DNA from: a bacterium 1XD21-70
GTDB taxonomy: Bacteria > Bacillota > Clostridia > Lachnospirales > Lachnospiraceae
Reading direction: 5' to 3'
Assembly (NCBI GenBank): GCA_003669055.1
Contig: RAYB01000005.1
Span: 62,001 to 126,000 of the forward strand
Length of the DNA stretch: 64,000 bases
A program made the position numbers and the translations under genes. The notes under the pieces were generated by a model. It saw only the letters and a list, made by a program, of their open reading frames with translations. It was not told where the DNA came from and made no database searches. Positions 25,494 through 35,204 of this stretch are shown here, piece after piece. The first letter of the stretch is position 1, and every line of letters begins with the position of its first letter.

Positions 25494-26219
25494 ATGCAGC
25501 TATATCCGGCAATCGATATGAAAGGCGGGAAGTGTGTCCGCCTGACACAGGGGCATTTTGACAAGGTAAAGGTATATGGGGACAGCCCGGCTGACATGGC
25601 AAGGCTGTGGGCCGGGCAGGGGGCGTCTTACCTTCATCTGGTGGACCTGGACGGGGCATTGGCCGGCCATTCGGTGAATGAGGGTGCCATCCGGGCTATT
25701 GTGGAGCAGGTGGATGTGCCGGTGGAACTCGGGGGCGGCCTCCGCAGTGCAGAAGCAGTACAGTATATGCTGGACCTAGGCGTGAGCCGGTGCATTATCG
25801 GGACAAAGGCAGCAGAAAGGCCGGAATTTATCCGGGAACTGGTAGAGCAGTTTGGCCCGGAACGGATCGTTGCCGGGGTGGATGCGCGGGACGGGATGGT
25901 AGCGGTGGACGGATGGGGGCGGACGAGTGCCGTCACAGCAGTGGATCTGTGCCTGAAGATGAAAGAATATGGTGTACAGCATGTTGTATACACGGATATA
26001 TCCCGGGATGGGATGCTGAACGGCCCGAATGTAGCTTACACGAAAATGCTTGCGGAAAAGACGGGGCTGAATGTGATCGCCTCCGGCGGCGTGTCTTGCA
26101 TGGAGGACCTGGATCTGCTTTTTGGCAGCGGGATTTCAGGGGTGGTGATCGGGAAGGCCTTGTATGAAGGGAAGGTTTCCCTGGAAGAAGCCGTGAAAAA
26201 ATTCCAACAGGAACCATAA
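25494..26219 (+). CDS. hisA: HisA, ProFAR isomerase
   Basis: A 241-residue TIM-barrel isomerase of the fourth histidine step. It starts QLYPAIDMKGGKCVRLTQG with the catalytic Asp, carries LHLVDLDGALAG, VELGGGLRSAEAVQYMLDLG, the second catalytic Asp in IVAGVDARDGMVAVDGW, and VVYTDISRDGMLNGPN and NVIASGGVSCMEDLD for phosphate binding. The ATG at 25494 follows AAAGGAG. hisF and hisH, which normally follow, are not here; instead a 207-bp gap and a hemerythrin-receiver gene follow. Confidence 0.95.
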   Translation: MQLYPAIDMKGGKCVRLTQGHFDKVKVYGDSPADMARLWAGQGASYLHLVDLDGALAGHSVNEGAIRAIVEQVDVPVELGGGLRSAEAVQYMLDLGVSRCIIGTKAAERPEFIRELVEQFGPERIVAGVDARDGMVAVDGWGRTSAVTAVDLCLKMKEYGVQHVVYTDISRDGMLNGPNVAYTKMLAEKTGLNVIASGGVSCMEDLDLLFGSGISGVVIGKALYEGKVSLEEAVKKFQQEP

Positions 26220-26384
26220 ATCATTTTCGGCATAAAATATTAGGGAGAAGACAAGATTCTCGGATGCATTGTTACAATAGGACAATCACAAGTTGGTAAC
26301 TTTTGATTTTGTTACTTGCATTTTCTTTGATTCTATGGTACGGTGATTATCGGCAGCTTGGTATGTTGCCAACAAGGAAGAAAG

Positions 26385-26417
26385 CCTTTGAAGCATTATG
26401 CCTGACTGCATCAAAGG
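26385..26417 (+). promoter_or_regulatory. Leader hairpin touching the ribosome site of the hemerythrin-receiver gene
   Basis: CCTTTGAAGCA at 26385 pairs with TGCATCAAAGG at 26407 with one A-A mismatch and an 11-nt loop. The right arm runs into the AAAGGGGG ribosome site, and the ATG is 9 nt downstream, so folding could lower translation. The 165 bp before it are AT-rich and may hold a promoter, but I cannot fix one. Confidence 0.4.
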
Positions 26418-26426
26418 GGGATCGGT

Positions 26427-27767
26427 ATGGATAATCAGCTAATATGGAAGGAAGAGTTCAATATCGGGATAAAGATCATCGATGAAGAACACCGGCGGCT
26501 TTTTAAGATTATCAACAAGCTTTTTGCCCTGGGGGAAGAAGAAAAAAGGAGCAAAAAAGCATGCCAGGAAGGAATCAAGTATTTTAAGGAACATGCGATA
26601 AAGCACTTTGAAGACGAAGAAAAATATATGGAGTTGACCGCCTATGATGAACTTGAGATACATAGGCGTTTGCATAAAGGGTTCCGGGAGAATTCGCTTC
26701 CGGCGCTGGAAAAAGAACTCGAAAGGGAAGAGTATTCCCCTGAAGCGATTGACCATTTCCTGGCTGTGTGTGCCGGGTGGCTGATCGGGCATACCTTGAC
26801 AGAGGATAGGGCAATCACAGGAGAGAAGAGGGGCAAGTGGGAAGATCTTCTGCCGGAAGAGGAACTAGAAGCCATGAAAGGGGTGATCCTTAGGCTTTTA
26901 AAAAATATGTTCCAGCTGAAGGCACAGGTAATCAGCGATGCCTATGGCGGGGAGAGGTTCGGGAAAGGGATTTACTACCGCCTGGTTTACGGCAGGGAAG
27001 AGGATGACAAAAAGTGGGAGATCCTCTTGGTCTTTGAAGATAAGATTCTGATCAATACGGTTGGGAAGCTGATGGGTGTCAGGTCTGACACACTTGACAT
27101 TATACTGATGGATGCGGCCAGATATACGGCGTGCCAGTTTGTCAGGCATGTTATGAGCCACTACCCGTCGATTAAGCCCTATGAGATGGTAGAAGAGAAT
27201 CTCCTGTCATATGAACAGTTCCATGAGATCTTTGAGAATAAGAAGCCTCAGGTCAGCCTTTTGTTCGGCACAGAGGAGGGATATTTCTCCTATTGTGTTT
27301 TTGCCCCTCATTTGGTTGGGAGCGGCATAGGGGTTCCCCTGGATGCTGCCAATGCGATGGCGGAAATCGGGAAATACCTTACGGAAAAGGAGATGAATAA
27401 GAAACCCAAAATCCTTATCGTGGATGACTCTGTCACAATCAGGCAGAGGATTATGCGGCTGCTGGCAGGGGACTATGATGTTTCGGCGGTTGGCTCAGGG
27501 GTGTCGGCAATCCGGGCAATCACCTTGGACAGACCGGATTTGGTTCTGTTAGATTATGAAATGCCGGTTTGTGACGGCATCCATGTACTGGAGATGCTTC
27601 GATCCGAGAAGGAGTTTGCAGATATCCCGATCATTTTCCTGACCGGCAGGGATGACCAGGAAAGCGTGAAGAAAGTGCTGTCTTTAAAGGCAAACGGCTA
27701 TCTGTTAAAATATTTAAATCCGATGGATATCAAGAAAAGGATTGATGATTTTTTAAAAGTAAAATAA
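26427..27767 (+). CDS. Hemerythrin / CheX-like / receiver three-domain signalling protein
   Basis: A 446-residue soluble protein with three parts. Residues 1-135 are a bacteriohemerythrin with a full di-iron ligand set read as His22, His60, Glu64, His79, His83, His122 and Asp127. Residues about 150-315 resemble the CheX/CheC phosphatase-like fold (VGKLMGVRSDTLDIILMDAA), a weaker assignment. Residues about 324-446 are a receiver: LIVDDSVTIRQRIMRLL, phospho-acceptor in LVLLDYEMPVCDG, FLTGRDDQESVKKV. No output DNA-binding or GGDEF domain is present, so it probably senses oxygen or NO and passes phosphoryl-group information to a partner. It stands between hisA and the hisIE fusion, apart from any kinase or chemotaxis gene. 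Confidence 0.8.
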   Translation: MDNQLIWKEEFNIGIKIIDEEHRRLFKIINKLFALGEEEKRSKKACQEGIKYFKEHAIKHFEDEEKYMELTAYDELEIHRRLHKGFRENSLPALEKELEREEYSPEAIDHFLAVCAGWLIGHTLTEDRAITGEKRGKWEDLLPEEELEAMKGVILRLLKNMFQLKAQVISDAYGGERFGKGIYYRLVYGREEDDKKWEILLVFEDKILINTVGKLMGVRSDTLDIILMDAARYTACQFVRHVMSHYPSIKPYEMVEENLLSYEQFHEIFENKKPQVSLLFGTEEGYFSYCVFAPHLVGSGIGVPLDAANAMAEIGKYLTEKEMNKKPKILIVDDSVTIRQRIMRLLAGDYDVSAVGSGVSAIRAITLDRPDLVLLDYEMPVCDGIHVLEMLRSEKEFADIPIIFLTGRDDQESVKKVLSLKANGYLLKYLNPMDIKKRIDDFLKVK

Positions 27768-27791
27768 GAGGGGTTCTTTTTCGTATTGTAT

Positions 27792-27825
27792 TTGCCGGCA
27801 GGGATGTTTGCTTTCCTGCCGGTAA
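27792..27825 (+). other. Stable hairpin between the receiver gene and hisIE
   Basis: TTGCCGGCAGGG at 27792 pairs with TCCTGCCGGTAA at 27814, with eight central GC-rich pairs perfect. There is no T-run after it on either strand. It may weakly terminate or stabilise the upstream message; the hisIE start is about 50 bp downstream and no separate promoter is apparent. Confidence 0.35.
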
Positions 27826-27876
27826 ATTATAAAAAGATGCAGCAATGGAAAAAAGATTGGCAGGAGGCGATGCGGT

Positions 27877-29175
27877 ATGTCGGATGTAAAGCAATTGTTT
27901 GCGGGAATTGGATGCAGGGAAGGGAAACCGGTAGTTCTGGGGGATAAAAAGGAGGCAGCAGGCCGTTCCTTAAAGACGTTAGCCTATTATTATAATAATA
28001 ATGGAGCCGACGGCCTGCTGCTGTGGGATATGTCTGAGAGCGATGAAGACCATGAACGTACGATAGGCATCCTCAAGGAATTGGCCAGGGAGATCGATAT
28101 CCCCATTGTCACCGGCGGCCGGGTAAGGCGGCTGGAGGATGTGAAAAAATATCTGTATGCCGGGGCAAAAGCCGTGTTTTTGGATGGTTCGGACCTGGAC
28201 AATGTGGATCTGATCAAGGAGGCGGCCGACCGGTTCGGGAGTGAGAAGATTTACGTCCATCTGCCCTCGCCCCGCCTGCTCTGCCGGGTGGCGGAATTTA
28301 TTCAGCTGGGCGCGTCGAAGATTTTGCTCGATGTGGCGGGGAATGTGGAGATTTTGGAAGCCGAGTCTTATACTGGCCAGGAAGGGCCGTTTCTCATCCT
28401 GTGCAATGAGCAGGAGGTGCCGGTCATCTCTGTCTGCATGGCGGCAGAGCATTCGGCAGGCGTGGTTCTTACCGTGCCAAGGGACGGTGACGGCAGTTAT
28501 ATGGAACTGAAGGGGGAACTGAAAAAACGGGGGCAGAAGGTGGAGACCTTTGGCAGCGCATTGGGATGGGGCAGCTTTAAGCCGAATGGGGACGGGCTGG
28601 TGCCGGTGGTGGTGCAGGATTACAAGACCGAGCAGGTGCTGATGCTGGCATACATGAATGAACAGGCCTTTGAGGATACCCTGCGCACGGGAAAAATGAA
28701 TTATTATAGCCGCAGCCGCAAAGAACAGTGGCTAAAAGGCGAAACTTCCGGCCATTTCCAGTATGTGAAGTCCTTGCATTTGGACTGTGACAATGATACG
28801 ATTTTAGCCAGGGTCCACCAGGTCGGCGCGGCGTGCCATACGGGAAATACCAGCTGCTTCTTCCGGACACTGGCTGCGAAAGAACATAAGGAAACGAACC
28901 CCCTAAAGGTATTTGAGGATGTGATGGCCGTAATCCAGGACCGGAAGGTGGATCCGAAAGAAGGGTCGTACACGAATTACCTGTTCGACAAGGGGATCGA
29001 TAAAATCCTGAAAAAATTAGGAGAAGAGGCCACGGAGATTGTGATTGCCGCCAAGAACCCGGACCCGGAGGAAATAAAATATGAGATTTCGGATTTTCTG
29101 TACCATGTAATGGTCCTGATGGCAGCAAAGGGGATTACCTGGGAAGAGATCACGGAGGAACTGGCCAACCGGTGA
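27877..29175 (+). CDS. hisIE: HisF-like barrel fused to HisIE (PR-AMP cyclohydrolase / PR-ATP diphosphatase)
   Basis: A 432-residue fusion. Residues about 1-215 resemble a HisA/HisF barrel ([54 protein letters not shown]), but both catalytic Asp regions are degraded: the first strand reads [11 protein letters not shown] and the strand after FGSEKIYV gives HLPSPR. Residues about 235-335 are HisI ([45 protein letters not shown] with zinc Cys). Residues about 350-432 are HisE ([32 protein letters not shown]). The C-terminal domains perform steps two and three of histidine synthesis; the N-terminal one is probably structural or regulatory. AGGAGG precedes the ATG. It is separated from hisA by the hemerythrin-receiver gene. 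Confidence 0.9.
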   Translation: MSDVKQLFAGIGCREGKPVVLGDKKEAAGRSLKTLAYYYNNNGADGLLLWDMSESDEDHERTIGILKELAREIDIPIVTGGRVRRLEDVKKYLYAGAKAVFLDGSDLDNVDLIKEAADRFGSEKIYVHLPSPRLLCRVAEFIQLGASKILLDVAGNVEILEAESYTGQEGPFLILCNEQEVPVISVCMAAEHSAGVVLTVPRDGDGSYMELKGELKKRGQKVETFGSALGWGSFKPNGDGLVPVVVQDYKTEQVLMLAYMNEQAFEDTLRTGKMNYYSRSRKEQWLKGETSGHFQYVKSLHLDCDNDTILARVHQVGAACHTGNTSCFFRTLAAKEHKETNPLKVFEDVMAVIQDRKVDPKEGSYTNYLFDKGIDKILKKLGEEATEIVIAAKNPDPEEIKYEISDFLYHVMVLMAAKGITWEEITEELANR

Positions 29176-29228
29176 TGCCAGGGCTGCGGATGAACCCTGA
29201 AAAGCCGGGGGCATAAGAAGGAGGAACT

Positions 29229-30458
29229 ATGTCAAAGGTAGTGGAAAGATTTTTGCGTTATGCGGCATTGGATACCCAGTCAAGGGATGGGGAAGAAGAG
29301 ATTCCCAGTACAGGCAAACAGCGGGTTCTGGCAGATTTGCTGGCAGAAGAACTGCGGGCCATGGGGGCGGAGAATGTGTCAATCAGCAGGCAGTCCTATG
29401 TCTATGCCACGATTCCTGCCACCACAGAGAAAAAAATCCCGGCTCTTGGCTTTATCGCCCACATGGACACATCCCCGGACGCTTCCGGGGAAAATGTGAA
29501 GGCCAGGGTGGTCACCGGCTATGATGGGGGTACCATTTGCCTCAATGAAAAAAAGCAGATTTTTCTGTCGCCTTCAGAGTTCCCGTCGCTGGGGCGATAT
29601 ATCGGCCAGGATTTGGTTGTGACCGATGGGACAACCCTGCTGGGGGCAGATGACAAGGCAGGGATTGCGGAAATCATGGCTATGGCAGAGTATTTCCTGG
29701 CGCACCCAAAACTCCCCCATGGAAAGATATGCATCGGTTTTACCCCGGATGAGGAGATCGGGCGGGGAGCCGACGGCTTTGATGTGGGATTTTTTGGGGC
29801 GGATGTTGCTTACACCGTGGACGGGGGAGCCTTGGGGGAATTGGAATATGAGAATTTCAATGCCGCCTCCGGGAAAGTGGCAATCCACGGGCGGGGCGTC
29901 CACCCTGGGTCAGCGAAAAATGTGATGAAAAATGCGTCCCTGATTGCCATGGAATTCCAGCAGATGCTTCCTGTTTTCCAGAATCCCATGTACACAGAAG
30001 GGTATGAAGGTTTTTTCCATCTGTCTGATATCCAGGGGAGTATGGTGGAAGCCCGGATGCATTACATTATCCGGGACCATGACCGGGACAAATTTGCAGA
30101 GAAAAAGGAACTGTTTTCCTGTATTGCAGGCTTCCTCAACAAAAAGTACGGGGAAGGCACTGTGGAGGTTGACATAAAAGATTCTTATTATAATATGAAA
30201 GAAAAGGTCGAACCCCATAGATATCTGATCGATATGGCAAAAGCTTCCATGGAGAAGACGGGGATCGTGCCGGACGTGGTTCCGATCCGCGGCGGCACGG
30301 ATGGAGCGCGTTTGTCCTATATGGGGCTTCCCTGTCCGAATTTGTGTACGGGCGGTGAGAATTACCACGGAGTGCATGAATATATCAGCGTCCAATCCAT
30401 GGAGAAGGTGGTGAGGCTGCTAGTGGAGATTGTAAATGGTTTTGCCCAGGGCTTTTGA
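29229..30458 (+). CDS. pepT: Peptidase T, tripeptide aminopeptidase (M20)
   Basis: A 409-residue cytoplasmic zinc peptidase that removes N-terminal residues from tripeptides. Metal and catalytic motifs are present: [53 protein letters not shown], and [20 protein letters not shown] and [14 protein letters not shown] near the end. Length matches the family. AAGGAGG precedes the ATG. It follows hisIE after 53 nt without an evident promoter, so it may be at the tail of the his region; a strong hairpin terminator follows. Confidence 0.95.
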   Translation: MSKVVERFLRYAALDTQSRDGEEEIPSTGKQRVLADLLAEELRAMGAENVSISRQSYVYATIPATTEKKIPALGFIAHMDTSPDASGENVKARVVTGYDGGTICLNEKKQIFLSPSEFPSLGRYIGQDLVVTDGTTLLGADDKAGIAEIMAMAEYFLAHPKLPHGKICIGFTPDEEIGRGADGFDVGFFGADVAYTVDGGALGELEYENFNAASGKVAIHGRGVHPGSAKNVMKNASLIAMEFQQMLPVFQNPMYTEGYEGFFHLSDIQGSMVEARMHYIIRDHDRDKFAEKKELFSCIAGFLNKKYGEGTVEVDIKDSYYNMKEKVEPHRYLIDMAKASMEKTGIVPDVVPIRGGTDGARLSYMGLPCPNLCTGGENYHGVHEYISVQSMEKVVRLLVEIVNGFAQGF

Positions 30459-30475
30459 CAGAACCGAGCCACATG

Positions 30476-30513
30476 GCGGGGGCGTACCGGCCGGTACGTT
30501 CCCCGCTATTTTA
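30476..30513 (+). terminator. Rho-independent terminator after pepT
   Basis: The perfect 16-bp palindrome CGTACCGGCCGGTACG at 30483-30498 is extended by GCGGGG on the left and CCCCGC on the right, with a small bulge, and is followed by TATTTTA. This is a stable GC-rich stem with a short T-rich tail. Confidence 0.65.
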
Positions 30514-30577
30514 GTGGACATCCGTAAGAAACCCGTATCTGTAGTAAAAGAAGAGATTGCCGCCAGAAAAGGATGGC

Positions 30578-30606
30578 TTGCGCTTTTTCCTGTACAGTGG
30601 TATGAT
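30578..30606 (+). promoter_or_regulatory. Promoter of the lipoprotein / hybrid kinase operon
   Basis: TTGCGC and TATGAT are separated by 17 bp, 36 bp before the lipoprotein ATG and just after the pepT terminator. The boxes have 4 and 5 consensus bases. Confidence 0.6.
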
Positions 30607-30641
30607 AAAACGCAAAAAGAGGATTAGGGAGAATGGCGGCT

Positions 30642-32501
30642 ATGAGGAGTAAAGGATGGCCAGGAATCTTTCTGGCAGGAGCGCTGCTGCTTTTTTTTCT
30701 GGCCGGGTGCGGCAAGGGCTTTGCGGAAGGCAGGGCAGGTTCAGGAAACCAAAACGGCAAAGAGAAGGTCACGGTAGCCTTGTGGAGCGACCAGCTGACG
30801 GAGTGCTATGGGAAATACCTGCAGGATAAATTCCCGGACGTGGAATTTGAGTTTTATGTTGCAACCAATTCCACGGATTTTTACCGGCTGAAAGAAGAAT
30901 GCGGCAATTTGCCGGACATCCTTACCATACGCCGTTTCGCGTTGAAGGATGTGGCATCCTGGAAGGATTCCCTGATGGATTTAAGTGATTCCGAACTGGC
31001 AAATTCTTTTTACCAGCCTTATCTCCGCACATATACTTATGAGGATGGCACGGTGAACTGGCTCCCGGCCTGTGCGGAGGTTGACAGTATCATTGTCAAC
31101 AAAACCCTTCTGGATGAAAACAATATCCGTGTCCCGTCCAATTACCAGGAATTTGTGGATGCCTGCCGGGCATTGCAGGAAAAGGGGATCCGCCCATTCC
31201 TGTCTGATTTTGGTGCGGATTATACCTGCTTGGAGATTTTACAGGGGCTTTCGGCAGCACAGCTGACTTCCCAGGAGGGGAGGGAGTGGCGCCAGATGTA
31301 TGAGAGCGGCCGGACAGGCCAGCTGAGTGAGGAGGTCTGGATGCCGGTGTTTGAACGTATGCAGGAATTTATCGGTTATGCCGGGATAACAGAGGAAGAT
31401 ATGGAGGGAAACACGGAATCCGTATTCGAGGCATATAAGAATCACCAGGTAGCGATGGTCCGGGGAACCGGTGAGGAGGCGATCCGGTATAGCATAGACC
31501 AGGAATCCCTGCTGATGCCCTATTATGGGAAGACAAAAGAAGACAATTGGTACCTGACCTACCCGGCATTCCAGGTGGCCGCAAACGCGGGGGCAAATGA
31601 GAGCCAGGAACGCAGGCAGCTGATTTTTGATATTATGGAGGCCATGCTGGATGAAGACGGGCTAAGGCATATTACGGGGAGCCAAAATATGATTGCCTAC
31701 AATAAGGGAGTGGTATTGGAGCCTTCCCCTTTGCTGGACCATTTAAGGCCATATATGGAAGAGAACAGGCTTTATATACGCCTGGCCTCCGCAGACATGT
31801 TTTCCTGCTCCAGGGAGGCAGTCCAGGGCATGATAACCGGGAAATACCCGGATGCGAAGTCGGCTTTTGAGGCATTTAATGCGGGGATGAAGGCGGATCC
31901 GGGCAGCGCCCCGGTAGCAGCCCGGATCGAAACGGGGTATCCCTATGCATTTCATGCAGAGGGAGGCAGCCCGGCGGCCTCAGCGGTTATGAATACCTTG
32001 AGGGAAGAGGTGGGGACGCAGCTGCTGGTCGGGCAGTCTGTCAATGTGGCCGGTGACATTGCGGCCGGGGATTATACCAAGGAGGAACTAAGGTTCCTTA
32101 CGATGGGCGAGTCTCCTAGCATATTGCTTTGCGAAATCACAGGGGGCCAATTATATGGCTACCTGGACTTTGTCCTGTCCACCCCTGGCATGCGCGGGTC
32201 GGTAGTCAACGATTCTACCCTTTACGTTTCCAGCGGCTTCAGGATGGAAGTCAAAAAAACCGATACCGGATATGAACTGGTAAAGCTGACGGTAGACGGC
32301 GCGGAACTGGACCGTGCAAAGACGTATACCCTGGCGGTGCTGGGGAATGAAGCCCTGATGCAGAAGGATGCTTTGGCGGCTGCAGGCGTCACAAGCTATA
32401 CAAAAACGGAGGCCGCCTATGAGCAGATTATTGTAGACCGGCTGGCATCAAAGGGGCTGCCTTTGGCAGAGCCTACCGATTATATCACACTCCGGGAATA
32501 G
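30642..32501 (+). CDS. Lipoprotein: sugar-type solute-binding domain fused to 5'-nucleotidase C-terminal domain
   Basis: A 619-residue surface lipoprotein with lipobox LAGC (Cys23). Residues about 45-400 have the look of an extracellular solute-binding protein of sugar ABC systems (KVTVALWSDQLTECYGKYL, CGNLPDILTIRRFALKDVAS, VDSIIVNKTLLDENNIRVP). Residues about 440-619 resemble the 5'-nucleotidase C-terminal domain (LCEITGGQLYGYLDFVLSTP, TYTLAVLGNEALMQ), which binds nucleosides but is not catalytic by itself; the metallophosphatase domain is absent. The ATG at 30642 is chosen because AGGGAG lies 10 nt upstream. No ABC permease is nearby; a hybrid sensor kinase follows after 42 nt, so the protein is probably a ligand-binding co-sensor and not an importer subunit. 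Confidence 0.75.
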   Translation: MRSKGWPGIFLAGALLLFFLAGCGKGFAEGRAGSGNQNGKEKVTVALWSDQLTECYGKYLQDKFPDVEFEFYVATNSTDFYRLKEECGNLPDILTIRRFALKDVASWKDSLMDLSDSELANSFYQPYLRTYTYEDGTVNWLPACAEVDSIIVNKTLLDENNIRVPSNYQEFVDACRALQEKGIRPFLSDFGADYTCLEILQGLSAAQLTSQEGREWRQMYESGRTGQLSEEVWMPVFERMQEFIGYAGITEEDMEGNTESVFEAYKNHQVAMVRGTGEEAIRYSIDQESLLMPYYGKTKEDNWYLTYPAFQVAANAGANESQERRQLIFDIMEAMLDEDGLRHITGSQNMIAYNKGVVLEPSPLLDHLRPYMEENRLYIRLASADMFSCSREAVQGMITGKYPDAKSAFEAFNAGMKADPGSAPVAARIETGYPYAFHAEGGSPAASAVMNTLREEVGTQLLVGQSVNVAGDIAAGDYTKEELRFLTMGESPSILLCEITGGQLYGYLDFVLSTPGMRGSVVNDSTLYVSSGFRMEVKKTDTGYELVKLTVDGAELDRAKTYTLAVLGNEALMQKDALAAAGVTSYTKTEAAYEQIIVDRLASKGLPLAEPTDYITLRE

Positions 32502-32543
32502 GCGGGTGGCGGAATGGTTGCAGAAAGGGAGGGTATCAGCCAG

Positions 32544-35204
32544 ATGAATTCCTCAGGAAGAAAATATAGCAGGCTTATGCCAGTGATACCAGCAGTCGGC
32601 CTGTTTTTGTTTTTGATGGTTGGAGGCGTTTATTTTACGAAATACCTGCAAAAACAGATATATTTGGAACGGACCACACAGCTGAATGAGATCACTTCCC
32701 AGGTGCGGACAAATTTGGGCAATGCCTTGGACTTCCACTGGAATTACCTTGCCACTGCAGCGAATGAATTAAAGAGGCGGGAGTATGGGAGCGTACGGGA
32801 TTTGACGGAATATGTCAGGGAACTGGAACGTATCCTGGAGACGGAGCGCTCCAGTTCCCGGCTGATGGTGATCGACCACCGGGGCAACTGCTATGATAAG
32901 GACGGCAAGCACGGGATCTGGGCAGATATTGACCGGATATCCGGAGGAGCCATGCGGTATACCTTTATATCCGATATGGATATCGGCGCTGGCAGCTACT
33001 GGGCGTTCGTGCAAAAGCTTGGGGAACCGGTTGAGGCAGGATTAACGGGAACCAGCATTACCCATATCGTTCTTTTGAAGGATGTACATAGCCTGACGGA
33101 ATATTATGACAGTGCCGCCTATGGCAGCCAGAGCGAGACGTATATCTTAAAAAGCAACGGGACAAGGATGTACGATAATGTTTCCGAAGAGGATACGATC
33201 CAGGCTTATAATGTGCTCAAAGCCTTGGAGGAGATGGAGCACCGGCGCGGGTTACCGGCCATGGACCTGCAGGAGAAGCTGGCCAAAAAGGATGTGGTCA
33301 GTACCAACTTCCTATATAACGGGAATGAATACTATTATTGCATCAGCCTGCTTTCCGAGTATGATACCATGCTTCTGTTTTTGATTCCGGCAGAATGTGT
33401 GGCATCGGGGACCGTGGATATGGTGGGGGCAGTGATCCGGATGCTGCTGATTTTGGCAGTCCTGCTGTTTGGCATGCTCATCCTTTTTTTGGTGGTTTTG
33501 GCAAAACAGCAAAAGAGCGCCTGGCTGTTTAAACAGGAGCAGAAGAACCTGCGCTGCCAGGAGGAGATGAACCTAAAGCTGGAGGAAACGAATGCCATGC
33601 TGGCCCGTTCTAAGGAAAGCGCGGAGGAGGCTTTCCGGATTGCGGAGGAGGCGAACCAGGCAAAGAGTTCGTTCCTTTCCAACATGAGCCATGATATCCG
33701 GACTCCCATGAATGCCATTGTCGGTTTTGCGGCATTGCTGGCGAGGGATGCGGACAATGCGGATAAGGTACGGGAATATGCCAGGAAAATCACCTCCTCC
33801 AGCCAGCATCTTTTGGGGCTGATCAACGACATCTTAGATATCAGCAAGATTGAAGCCGGAAAGACCACCTTGAACCTCTCGGATGAAAACCTTGTCGAAC
33901 TGATTGAAAACATCGATTCGATCATCCGCCCGCAGATGAAGGCAAAGAAACATACGTTTGAAGTGTTCAGCAAGGATTTGAGGCATGAACAGGTGGTGAT
34001 GGATAAGCTGCGGCTTAACCAGATCCTTCTGAATTTGCTGTCCAATGCAGTCAAATATACGCCGGATGGAGGCCATGTCACCTTGACCGTACAGGAACTG
34101 CCGCAGCATTCCCGGCAGTTTGCGCATTTCCGGTTTGTTGTGGAGGATAATGGCTATGGCATGAGTGAGGAGTATGTACAGGTCATCTTCCAGGCATTTA
34201 CCCGCGAGGAGGACAGCATCACCAATAAGATCCAGGGGACTGGGCTGGGGATGGCGATCACCAAAAACCTGGTGGATCTGATGGGCGGCAACATCTCGGT
34301 CAGGAGCAGGAAAGGGGCGGGTTCTGCCTTCACGGTAGACCTGCAGCTATATATCAGTGAGCAGGCAATGGACCATGAGTTCTGGGAAAAGAACGGAATC
34401 ACTAAGATTTTGGTGGTGGACGATGAAGAAGTGGTCTGCGGGCATATCCAGGCCGCCATGGAAAACATAGGGGTCCGGACAGAGTATGCCTTAGACGGCC
34501 ATACGGCGGTCGGGATGGTGAAGCAGTCGGAACAGAAGGGCTGCCCATATGATGTGGTTCTTTTGGACTGGAAGATGCCGGGGATGGACGGTGTGGAGGC
34601 TGCAGGGAGAATACGGCAGGCGGTTTCAAGGAAGATCCCCATTTTGGTTCTGACGGGTTACGACTGGGGGGAGATTGAAGAGGAGGCAAGGAAGGCAGGG
34701 GTGGATGCATTTTTGCAGAAGCCGTTTTTCCTCACCAGCTTCCGCCAGAAGGTAGACTTGGTGCTGAACCACGAGCCGGCCCGGGAGGAAAACCAGGAAC
34801 AAAGCATCCTTTATGGAATGCATGTCCTGGTAGCGGAGGACAACGAGATCAATGCAGAAATCCTCAGTGAACTGTTGGATATGTCAGGTGCAACCTGCGA
34901 AGTATTTGAGAACGGGCAGCTGGCAGCAGAGGCATTTGGGTGTTCGGAGCCGGGGCAGTACCAGATGATACTGATGGATGTGCAGATGCCCGTGATGAAT
35001 GGCTATGAAGCCACAAAGGCAATCCGGGAGTCGGGGCATCCGCTGGCACAGGGGATCCCCATTATTGCCATGACGGCAAATGCCTTTGCTGAGGATATCC
35101 GGGATGCCCTAAAAGCAGGGATGAATGCACATGTGTCAAAACCGGTTGACATGCTGGTACTGGAGAAGACGGTGCGGAATGTGATGGAAGGACAAGGGGG
35201 ATGA
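32544..35204 (+). CDS. Hybrid sensor histidine kinase with two receiver domains
   Basis: An 886-residue membrane kinase. One helix (about 12-33), an extracytoplasmic Cache-like sensor (about 35-285), a second helix (about 294-318) and a coiled-coil linker lead to the phosphoacceptor box NMSHDIRTPMNAIVGFAAL (His near 383). An ATPase follows (LLNLLSNAVKYTPDGG, GTGLGMAITKNLVDLMGG), then receiver 1 (DVVLLDWKMPGMDG) and receiver 2 (ILMDVQMPVMNG). No DNA-binding domain or Hpt is present, so the output partner is elsewhere. GGGAGG lies 10 nt before the ATG at 32544; a start ten codons upstream is possible. It is co-transcribed with the ligand-binding lipoprotein upstream and the acetyltransferase downstream (ATGA overlap). 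Confidence 0.9.
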   Translation: MNSSGRKYSRLMPVIPAVGLFLFLMVGGVYFTKYLQKQIYLERTTQLNEITSQVRTNLGNALDFHWNYLATAANELKRREYGSVRDLTEYVRELERILETERSSSRLMVIDHRGNCYDKDGKHGIWADIDRISGGAMRYTFISDMDIGAGSYWAFVQKLGEPVEAGLTGTSITHIVLLKDVHSLTEYYDSAAYGSQSETYILKSNGTRMYDNVSEEDTIQAYNVLKALEEMEHRRGLPAMDLQEKLAKKDVVSTNFLYNGNEYYYCISLLSEYDTMLLFLIPAECVASGTVDMVGAVIRMLLILAVLLFGMLILFLVVLAKQQKSAWLFKQEQKNLRCQEEMNLKLEETNAMLARSKESAEEAFRIAEEANQAKSSFLSNMSHDIRTPMNAIVGFAALLARDADNADKVREYARKITSSSQHLLGLINDILDISKIEAGKTTLNLSDENLVELIENIDSIIRPQMKAKKHTFEVFSKDLRHEQVVMDKLRLNQILLNLLSNAVKYTPDGGHVTLTVQELPQHSRQFAHFRFVVEDNGYGMSEEYVQVIFQAFTREEDSITNKIQGTGLGMAITKNLVDLMGGNISVRSRKGAGSAFTVDLQLYISEQAMDHEFWEKNGITKILVVDDEEVVCGHIQAAMENIGVRTEYALDGHTAVGMVKQSEQKGCPYDVVLLDWKMPGMDGVEAAGRIRQAVSRKIPILVLTGYDWGEIEEEARKAGVDAFLQKPFFLTSFRQKVDLVLNHEPAREENQEQSILYGMHVLVAEDNEINAEILSELLDMSGATCEVFENGQLAAEAFGCSEPGQYQMILMDVQMPVMNGYEATKAIRESGHPLAQGIPIIAMTANAFAEDIRDALKAGMNAHVSKPVDMLVLEKTVRNVMEGQGG

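Noticed and set aside
30436-30627. 63-residue frame overlapping the end of pepT
   Set aside because: It crosses a strong terminator and the promoter of the next operon and resembles nothing.
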